DNA from: Stephanodiscus triporus
Lineage: Eukaryota; Bacillariophyta; Thalassiosirophyceae; Thalassiosirales; Thalassiosiraceae
DNA: 13,617 bases
Assembly: GCA_036939755.1 (NCBI GenBank)
Contig: JALLAZ010000589.1
Location: 1 to 13,617 of the forward strand
Reading direction: 5' to 3'
In this document: positions 1 to 7,644 of the stretch, one piece after another
How positions within the stretch are numbered: position 1 is the first letter of the stretch
How the letters are laid out: each line of letters starts with the position of its first letter
Notes under the pieces: generated by a model
Databases searched by the model: none
What the model saw: only the letters and a program-made list of their open reading frames with translations
What the model was told of the DNA's origin: nothing
Position numbers and translations under genes: made by a program

Positions 1-20
1 TATTATTTTCAACCATTACC

Positions 21-48
21 AAGCCGGGGGCGCAGCCCCTATCGGCTT
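21..48. other. GC-rich interrupted hairpin
   Basis: An inverted repeat is visible directly. The outer arms are AAGCCG (21-26) and CGGCTT (43-48). The inner arms are GGGGC (27-31) and GCCCC (35-39) around a three-base loop, and a three-base TAT bulge lies on the right side. It is an isolated GC-rich island in otherwise AT-rich sequence. It could belong to the 3' end of a gene lying left of the window, or be a remnant of a dispersed repeat. The rest of 1-271 is AT-rich and holds no gene I can support. Confidence 0.5.
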
Positions 49-271
49 GTTCTCCTAAAAAAACTTTTAATTTTGGGTCGACGTACGATATTTATTATTT
101 ATTTACTTATTTTTGTAAATTTTAGACGAATTGTTTTGAAATTTCTGAACACGATTTAAGACGAAACCGTGAGAAAAATCTAAAAAAGTTCTGCCAACAC
201 CGGCCGACGACACCATCGTTGCACATTACATACCATATATTATTTCTCTCTTCAAGCGTCGTTGAATTCGG

Positions 272-1300
272 ATGGTGGCGGATGATGGGACGGCAACGAA
301 GACGATGATGGGCGGCGGCGGCGGCGGGGGTGGGGGTGGTGGTGGGCTCAACGCCATCCTCGTTGGCCGTCTCGGGATGATCCAAACGCCCCTGTCGCCC
401 GTCCTCAACAACGTCGTATCCACCCTGATCACGATAGCGTACGTCAAGTTCGCGCTCGAGGTCGGATCCTACGTCCGCGTCAAGTACGGCGTGACGGAAC
501 TGTCTCGAAAGTTCGTCCACTTGTGCGCGTGCTCGTTCGTGGTCTTCTGGCCCCTGTACGACGCCGGTCACTGGGGATGGCGACTGAACGTCACGGTCCC
601 GGCGGTCATGTCGTTGCGGCTGATTTACAAGGTGGGGAGATTTTTTTTGGGGGGGATTAGGGTTCTTCTTCATCGTTTGTTTTTTTCGCTTTTCGTACGC
701 GCACCCTTGCATAACTCTCTCCTCTCTACATAGCCGCCGACCAACCCTCTTATCCCTCCTATTATTTTACTTCGATTGTCACGCATCTTCTCTCCTCATC
801 GCGAAATAACAACAATCGCACATGAATAGGGAGCCATACTGAAGGATCCCGAGGACGAGGACGTGCGATCCATGTCGCGCACGTCGTCCCCGTCCGAGCT
901 GCTTTTCGGTCCGCTCCAAATGACCCTGATCATGTGCCGCATAGGCCTAACGAGGTTCATGACCGAGATCGGCGTCGTCGTCATGGCGTCGTTGGTCGGG
1001 GACGGCGTGGCGGCGATGGTCGGGATCGAGTACGGAAAGCGCGCGTACAGGATGCCGTTGGTTGGCGGGGACAAGTCGGTGGAGGGAACGATCGGGTGCG
1101 CGCTCGGGACGATGGGCGCGATACTTTTCTTCTCGTACATGTGCGGGGTCGAGGTGACGGGGGGGTACAGGATGCTCGTCGCGTACGGTATCGTGTCGGC
1201 GATCGTCGAGGCGACGGCGTTGCGCAATTTCGACAATCTGCTATTGGCCCTGGCGATGGAGATGGCGGTCAAGCATCACGCCAAGCTCGGACCGTCGTAA
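272..1300 (+). CDS. Phytol/dolichol kinase family protein (CTP-dependent polyprenol kinase), two exons
   Basis: Exons are 272-631 and 830-1300. The intron (632-829, 198 bases) has donor AAG|GTGGGG and acceptor AATAG|GGAG in phase 0, and a TAG at 827-829 rules out a longer second exon. The product is 276 aa. After a 12-Gly tract (residues 14-25) come hydrophobic segments. The family signature lies in exon 2: GDGVAAMVG (177-185), then the conserved Lys-Ser and Glu-Gly of DKSVEGT (201-207), and a late Asp-Asn (255-256). RKFVH (79-83) matches the conserved N-terminal region. Members such as VTE5, FOLK and SEC59 use CTP to phosphorylate phytol, farnesol or dolichol in membranes. I cannot tell which alcohol is used. 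The N-terminus lacks an obvious signal plus plastid transit peptide, which weakly argues against a plastid phytol kinase. The exon junction reads RLIYK|GAILKDP and is smooth, so the model is firm. The start is the first ATG of the frame. Confidence 0.85.
632..829 (+). other. Intron of the polyprenol kinase gene
   Basis: The intron begins GTGGGGAG and ends in a pyrimidine-rich stretch, then ATGAATAG. A nearer AG at 732-733 keeps the frame only until the TAG at 827-829, so the distal acceptor is required. It is the longest confidently placed intron in the window. It contains T and G homopolymers near its 5' end. Confidence 0.8.
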
Positions 1301-1916
1301 AGGAGGAGGGGATGGTGATATCGGATTTTATTTTACCCGCGTCGTAGTACGATGGATGACGGATTAAGGGCGGGACCTCGTGATATATCTGGATCAAATA
1401 AGTGAGACCGGTCCCCGAGTATCTCCAATGATGGGGCCTGTTAGCCGGAGTGCTTGCTATCGAAAACACGCGTTTTCCCCTTCATCCAGTGATGTATTAA
1501 GTCGCCGCTTCGTAACTGACGCGATGACTAATCCATACCATCGTCTCGTAGTCGCCGAGTGGGAGTCGTTTGATTCTCTTTGCCATGAACGATGTTGCTA
1601 AGTATAGTACCAATGGGGACCTTTTTAGGTTAGAAAAAAGCTAGAATATTAGTCTTCCCGGCTGCTTTTGGGGGGGGTGCTCTCATGGTCTATCGGTCTC
1701 TATCGTCATCATGCCTATCACAATAACACTATTGACAAAACCCATAGCTTCTGTTAACCATTCTGTGCATCCTGCTCAGTTTGTTTAATCCAATAAATAT
1801 ACCCCAACCTAGCGCCATCCTTTCGACCTGCGGACTGTTTTGTATAATTCAATCTGCGCAATTTACATTTATCGTTCATAAAAACTTCGTCAAATCAAGC
1901 TTACCTGATACGACCG
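1301..1916. other. Intergenic gap between converging genes
   Basis: This stretch separates the stop of the polyprenol kinase gene from the stop of the large minus-strand gene and should contain both 3' UTRs. Short open frames exist but show no recognisable domain or sensible codon pattern. A 6-base inverted repeat (GAAAAC at 1462-1467 and GTTTTC at 1472-1477) is present. A strong donor-like site, CAG|GTAAGC on the minus strand at 1904-1899, lies 12 bases past the minus-strand stop codon. I see no RNA gene here. Confidence 0.6.
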
Positions 1917-2100
1917 CTATGTCTTTTTGGCTCGAAAAGCACTCTGTCTTCGAAAAGATCTTCGAAAATTCATTGCATTGTGCCCCTCGTCATGGCCGTC
2001 TCTATCGCACATCTTGACAAAGTCTTTGATCTCATCGGCAACAACATCATCGCCAAAATGAACCAAACTTTGCCTCCGAAGATTCGTGACGCCCCGGAGC
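1917..2100 (-). other. Last exon of the MLO-like gene
   Basis: The intron is 2182-2101 (82 bases), donor AG|GTAAGG and acceptor CTAAAAG|GCTCC, in phase 2. Splicing replaces the immediate stop of the unspliced frame and adds 60 residues, including VHFGDDVVADEIKDFVKMC and a basic tail ending RAKKT. The added part continues the helix WCRTIAR without a break. The stop is TAG at 1919-1917. Confidence 0.7.
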
Positions 2101-5100
2101 CTTTTAGCAGATTACGAAATCAAATGATTAGCAAATATACGACAATACTCAATCATGACACTTCTCGCGGACAAAACCTTACCTAGCGATGGTGCGACAC
2201 CACACATTTGCCTCCGCACCGACGTGCGCTGTTATATTCGAACTATTATCGCCAGAATTTGAAACCTTGCTCTTGTGCTCCATTTCCTTCAGGTCCGCCA
2301 CGAAGCGCAAGAACAAAGTTTGGTGTTTGAAACGGATCTTCAATCTGTCTTCATTGACATGGCGCCAGCGCTTATTCATGGAGCTGACTTGATAACCTTC
2401 ACTCGATATGTTACCGCCCTGCCAATATTCCGGAAGATTGTCACTATTATTCACCTCAACATCTTCGCCGAAAATGTTGTTTTGGGTGATGGCAACTCTA
2501 TGCTCAATTTCCAAAAGTTCAATCTCATCGAGGTTAAATTGGCTCACAATCTTCCGCCCTCTGGCGATATCGCACAGGTGCATCCCCTTGCCTCCATTAA
2601 TGAAGTTGGTTATTGCATGACCTGGTGCTAAGCTGTCTACTGCGCCATCATCGAGAGCGTTAAAAAGAATCAGTTCATGGCTCGTGAGTGCTGCATCGAC
2701 AACCGTCCATTCGTCCAAAAACGGTAGCAATATCCTTTCGCATCGTCGCATTCTGCGAATCAAACGCGCCATCGGATATGAAAAATCATCGAAGGTTACA
2801 ATATCATCGGCACGGTGCTCTCTACTCGACATACAATAAGAGTGAATGCGATTGACTAGTTGTCGGGATGGATGATGAACTGCGCCCCCCTCTGAAATTT
2901 GGTCCTGGCTAGTTTGATTCTCAACCATGTTGCCATTGTCGGAGTTTTGATCATCTCTAACAGATGTTTCCAACTCCTTGCACTCGTCAATATTTTTCCT
3001 GGAGAATATCCCGAGCATGCATTGTAGCATCTCTCCTGAGAACAAACCAAACATTTCCGCTACCTCGCTATGGACGCCTATCGCTGTCAGCCAAAAAGTT
3101 CGCATTTTATCCAAATCAATACCATGGTGCCCATGATGATGTGACCACTTGTGTTTATCCTTCTGCTTCTCATTTTCGGCTTCATTTCCAAATAACGCAA
3201 CGATGCACGATGCAAAAAGAAATCGCATCGGGTACAACACAATGAGTGATGTAAAAGGCTCAATTTCACCGAGTCCTCCATATTTACGAGTGCCGAATTT
3301 CGGACAGCATGCAATGTCCTCCAGTGGTGAATCATCAATATAATCATTATTTGAAGATTCGGATGCCAACAGCCGGTGGCCAACCTCAGCTTCGTGGATC
3401 CCCTCCGCCACATCGCTGTTGTCTTGACAACACCGTTTCGTTTCGGCGATGAATAGCAGTAGCATGCATAGCAATATGATCATAAGACCGAACACAGCAG
3501 CAGAACAGGAGAACAATGATCTTCCCCTGCCTCTATCGTTCATAAATACTGCTAGGACCAACAACATCTCAATAATCATGAGGCAGTACCAGGACACCTC
3601 AATCCAAAAGAATTCTTCTAGAAGATGAATCCAAAGTTCTGTTTGATCTTTGAAAAGGCCTTCGGATACGTTGAACATTTCAATGCGCCTGTGCGGTAGA
3701 TCCCCCGGGGTGTTATTTGAGGGAGACTCACAAAAATAAAAATTCATTGGTAAGTAACACAAATACATGCTTACATTCTAAATGCGTAGGAAGGATGGCA
3801 CATGATAGCAACAAACATGATGAGCCCGTATAAATCCATGCGAAGGTATAAACACCAATTACAACATGCGACTCACGCTATGATCCAGAAGCATATCATC
3901 GGTCCACATACAAACGATATGGTATGGTACTGTGAACTCTGGAAGAATTTTATGAGATCGTTGCCTCTGACAAAGGCTTTCATCTTCTCTTGCCTTGTGG
4001 TAGTGGTCGCATCCGAAAGTATAGCTTCTGGTACATCATCAATATCACTTTCACCATCATCATCATCAAGAGCAAAGACATCCGGGGGCTGTTCTGATGA
4101 AAAGATTGATTTGCTTTCGAAAGAATCATTTGCTAAAATTGTGTCTCCGTTTTTTTTCTCTAGTGATTCCTTACTTTGAGATATTGTAAACGTGTTGGAC
4201 GCCGCTGCTGACACATGTGCAGGTCGCTGTCTATTTTTTAAGGGTATTTGATCTCGTGCAAACCCTGCGATTATATCGGCAGCAACTATTGGGCCTTTGT
4301 CTTCACTTGCCGCGCGTTTCGACGGTCTAAACGGTGGAATCTCTGGCAAATCCTGCAATGATTCCAGCAGCAATGATTAGGAATAAGAATCAGTGCAATA
4401 AAAATCATACTCTATATGGTAAACCGACCTTGACTGATAGCTGTGTGAGCTTTGACAGGGCAACGAGCTTCTCAGAACCCTTCTCAATTTGTAAATCAGT
4501 ATTTACTCCCGTCAACTCGTCCATGGCTAAGCCCGCAGACTGGGGCTTAGGTATCTTTGGTTCGTGCAACTCTAATGACAGATCTGAATGCGCATTGGAA
4601 AGGGGCTCGAAATTTTCACTGACAATATCCGTCTCCTTGATACTCCATGCAGCTGGGTGCGAGCGGCGATTGTGTGGTCCTCCCGACGACACACCTCGAT
4701 CCCCCCTCTCCCACCAGTCGCATCGGTCATCTAAAGGATCAGAATTCACGGATCTCATTAAAGCTACACCATCGGATACTGATTTTCTATTCTCGCGCGA
4801 ACGCATTGGTTTCAACTGTCTCCGGTGACTCACCGCTTCAGATTGCGCAGCAGCAGTTATCAGTTGTGATGCGCAATCATTTGGGGGGTGGGAGTCAGAG
4901 GAAACCAGATTTTTGTTACTAATGCTCCGCATGATGGAGGCCCTCATGGCATGAACCCCATCTGACAGCACCTTCGTCCTATTATGATGGATCTAGACGG
5001 AGTTGAACCAAAACAACGAGTATGAGCATTGTAATGTGTGTGATCGAAGCCCACTAAAAGAGAGTGAATTGAAATTAGCACAAGACTTGCCTTGGTTGTG

Positions 5101-7089
5101 CTTTTGAGGATCTGCCGAGGTTTCCTTGTTTCAGAGGCCGCCTTGACATTTTGAATCTCGATCTTTTTCCTCCGTCTTGCAATCTCTTCTTCGGCCTTCT
5201 TCTCTTCTTCAATTGACTCCTTCTTTCGAATCTCCTCGCTCAACCTCTGTTTTGCCACTGTCTCGTCAAGCCTATCAAAACCCGGTTGAAAATGGAAGGC
5301 GTCAAGATGGACAGTGGAACATAAAGTAAGTTGACGTCGCATTCGCACTCACATCTCTTTGTTTACAAGCTGACCCAAGCTGGTACATAGAGTATACCTA
5401 AATAAGGTATGAGATATCAGTAATGGGAAGATTCGATTGGATGTGTTCAAAGCATAATAAGATCGAACGCACCAGGGAAGGATATCCGAGATGAGCTTGA
5501 TAAAAATTGAATAGGAGAGAAATATTATTAGCAGGAGGAATTCCATGTGTGCGATTACTTCATAACCTTGCCAACTCTTCGAAAAAGAAAACACTCCGGC
5601 AAAACCAAGCGCATACCCAAACTGAAGGAACTGGGTGATCACAATAACGACGCGCGGATTTGAGCACCAGAATAAGTCAAGCTGATCGAAGGACGTAGTG
5701 GTGCCTTTATTCAATGCAGTGAACCTCCATGCTGCCGAAGAAATGAGATTGTTAGTGAATAATTCTACCCAGACGAAGAACTGGAAAAGACAAACTGACT
5801 CAACTTTTGGTGTTGTTTCGGTCATCATCAATAACATTATCGAGCTGCAGATGTTGTATCTTGTAGAAGATGTACCTCATTTTGAAATACAACACAGTCA
5901 TAATAGCCACGAAAACAACCATCAGCGACATGAAGGTGAGTACGAGGAATTTCTCGACTGTTGGTATTGTATGAGTGTTGTTCAAAATCATCCCCGCGAT
6001 GTAAAAAAGCAAATTGCCAATGGCCATGACGCTTATCCATGCCAGAGGGGAGATATGTACGAAGTCAACCAAGACACTTCTCAAAGACCGATCGAGGTAG
6101 GACGATACTTTGAAATTGGGTGGTAAATTGTTACACTCGATGAAGTGAACGCGTAATTCGTGGAAACGAATAATTGTCAATAGCTCATTCCTTCGTCGGT
6201 ATAGACGAGGATGTCGTATTCTCAATGCTAGATCAGACACCGAACTTTTGAAGGACTCCCGACGGGACGATGATTGGGAATCATTTCCACCAGTTGGCCA
6301 TGCACGTTCGGTGAGGCTGCCCATGTACTGGGGGTTAAGATGTTTTATTTTTCGTTCCAGGCGATCGAATTCCTTTCTGATGGCAACGTAGTGAGCGACC
6401 TCTATGTCTTCCGCCATGAGCCAAGTCTTGTCAGTTCTTCGCACCGTTAAGAGCCGAACTAAGCAGCTTTGGATTGCATTTAATATGGCTGTGTAGAACA
6501 GCATGAAATGGACCTGCGTAAAAGTGGCTGCCAAAAAAGTGCGGAGTGGTGTTGGGATAATTTTGAGAAAACATCGATACTTATGTTACGGGGGTCGCAC
6601 CTTCCCATTGATAGTTCAACCCCACCTCGTACGTGTGCAAAATATGAAGAAACAATTCACTGGCGGATGGAATGCATGGTGTGAGAAGAATAGCGGCAGA
6701 TGATGAAATAAGTAGTAACACAAATCATTAGTAAATCTCACACGATACCCAGAGTGGTTATCTCGCGATAAATCAACTCCAACACCGTCTGAAAAAATAC
6801 ATGCCCACGTGCTGCCACGTCGAGCTTCAAACACGATGCAAAACAAAATGGATAGTTCAGTCTGCAGAGTTGACGATTACAGAATTATTACAAAGATATA
6901 AAGGGGGAAACTTACACCATGTCGTATCACCTCGACCATGAGGAGGAGGGCCAACGTAAGGACGAAGACGCCGATGACGGCATGGTCGACATAATACTCC
7001 TCTTCCTCGGCGGATGCGAGAAGACGATGCATGGATTCGCCGTCGTGGAGCCCGGAATAGGTTGAGTTATGGTATTCGTAATCGTCCAT
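1917..7089 (-). CDS. MLO-like multi-pass membrane protein with long C-terminal extension and PH-like domain
   Basis: Exons on the minus strand: 7089-6916, 6824-6742, 6659-6601, 6527-5805, 5731-5473, 5397-5353, 5271-5091, 4992-4429, 4352-3877, 3688-2183 and 2100-1917. Phases agree throughout, giving 1418 codons (1417 aa). The start ATG at 7089 follows AACCAAACC. MLO-like features are a helix at about 37-54; LDVAARGHVFF then VLELIYREITTLGIVEL (59-88), like the MLO E-L-LG-IS block; VDFVHISPLAW (259-269); LDLFWCSNPR (364-373), like LFWF-RP; and YTLCTSLGQLV (434-444) after helix 7. A charged, likely coiled-coil stretch (449-490) and a low-complexity tail (509-830) follow. Further helices lie at about 838-855, 882-904, 913-935 and 999-1021, then a His-rich loop (1036-1044) and a PH-like region (about 1174-1370). 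Plant MLO proteins are calmodulin-binding membrane proteins linked to calcium signalling. Function here is inferred. Weak points are the donor at 5804, the GC donor at 5090 and the 3688 exon start, where 3769 is an alternative. Confidence 0.72.
2183..3688 (-). other. Exon 10 of the MLO-like gene: extra membrane helices and start of PH-like region
   Basis: This is the largest exon and is open for 501 codons (residues 856-1356). Three hydrophobic segments lie at about 882-904, 913-935 and 999-1021. Between the second and third are a predicted extracellular HRLLAS motif and two Cys pairs. A His-rich run (WSHHHGHHG) follows helix 11. From about residue 1174 the pattern of short beta-type stretches and a final helix containing Trp resembles a PH fold. 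The exon ends GCT AG|GTAAGG, a strong donor two codons before the in-frame stop that would otherwise end the reading frame. It could instead be a separate gene starting at ATG 3768, but that upstream part is AT-rich and intron-like. Confidence 0.6.
5091..5271 (-). other. Exon 7 of the MLO-like gene: charged putative coiled coil
   Basis: This exon follows the last MLO-type helix and codes for residues 449-508. The sequence is dense in Glu, Lys and Arg with few helix breakers until a Lys-Pro-Arg near the end. It is predicted cytosolic, where plant MLO proteins carry the calmodulin-binding helix. The exon seems to end AAG|GCAAGT, a non-canonical GC donor in otherwise perfect donor context. The next exon then starts at 4992 (CGTCTAG|ATC) in phase 0. 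Confidence 0.6.
6825..6915 (-). other. Intron 1 of the MLO-like gene
   Basis: The donor is GGT|GTAAGT and the acceptor TTTGAAG|CTCGAC, in phase 0. The AAG acceptor is unusual, but it is needed. It adds LDVAARGHVFFQ, which continues the MLO-type juxtamembrane segment, whereas a nearer-consensus TTTCAG 39 bases further in would delete it. Size is 91 bases. Confidence 0.75.
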
Positions 7090-7644
7090 GGTTTGGTTTT
7101 GAGTGGTTATGCATTTGACTAGATAATTTTCTCCGTCTTCAATCACTCCACTGTCGATGCATGTATCTATTTCCCCCCACTAACTGGTTTTGGGTGGGAG
7201 TGGAATCCAAGCGAGGCAGATCAGATGAACGATCCGGATCGTCTTCCGAAGGGAATCTTCAGGGCATTTGATGATGATTGGAATCTTTTCTCTAATGAAT
7301 CTAGTATGACCAGCGACAAGAGAGAGAGCGATTACCCGTTGGTACGAGAGCAGAACACTAAAAAAAAGCTTCGTAGCGCGCCATATTTTAGAATCTTCGG
7401 ATCTTTTCCCGCCGCGCCGATTCCCCGACGTCAATCACGAATCGACATCGATTTTCGCGTAAGTACGTAACTAGGAATAGTATGAACCCGCCGACCCGCT
7501 GATCAGCCTCAACTTCGTCCATGATTTGTGCGCCTTACCACCATATTTTTGGCTAAAAAAAGCAAACCAAATATATTGGATTCACCAACGAACGCTGAGC
7601 CCCTCAGAGCATCATTATATTCACATCATCGTAACATAATCATC
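7090..7644. promoter_or_regulatory. Head-to-head promoter interval between MLO-like gene and GFAT gene
   Basis: The two start codons face away from each other across 555 bases, so the interval must hold both 5' UTRs and promoters. I see no convincing TATA box. TTTTCCCGCC at 7404-7413 matches the general E2F/DP consensus (TTTCCCGC), but one site of this length can occur by chance. Short open frames on either strand here show no domain and start with non-ATG codons or lack context. Confidence 0.45.

Noticed and set aside
122..712. 196-codon minus-strand frame at the left end
   Set aside because: Pro/His/Arg-rich shadow of the Gly-tract and GC-rich first exon of the polyprenol kinase gene.
1380..2186. 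Three small plus-strand frames (1380-1601, 1781-2017, 1980-2186)
   Set aside because: No recognisable domain. The last two partly lie opposite the final exon of the minus-strand gene.
4993..5015. tRNA-like T-loop (GGTTCAACTCC on the minus strand)
   Set aside because: It lies within an intron and no matching acceptor, D or anticodon stems are found around it.
5732..5804. Use of acceptor CTTTTCCAG (ending near 5780) instead of TCGGCAG at 5732
   Set aside because: It needs phase 0 with a weak donor (AAT|GTTATT). The chosen junction agrees in phase, has a CTAAC branch-like sequence and gives a 73-base intron like its neighbour. The donor itself (GTTGAG) remains weak.
7180..7434. Open frame of 84 codons upstream of the MLO-like start on the same strand
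   Set aside because: It starts at a non-ATG codon, has no domain and no phase-compatible link to the ATG at 7089, which has good context and begins a complete N-terminus.
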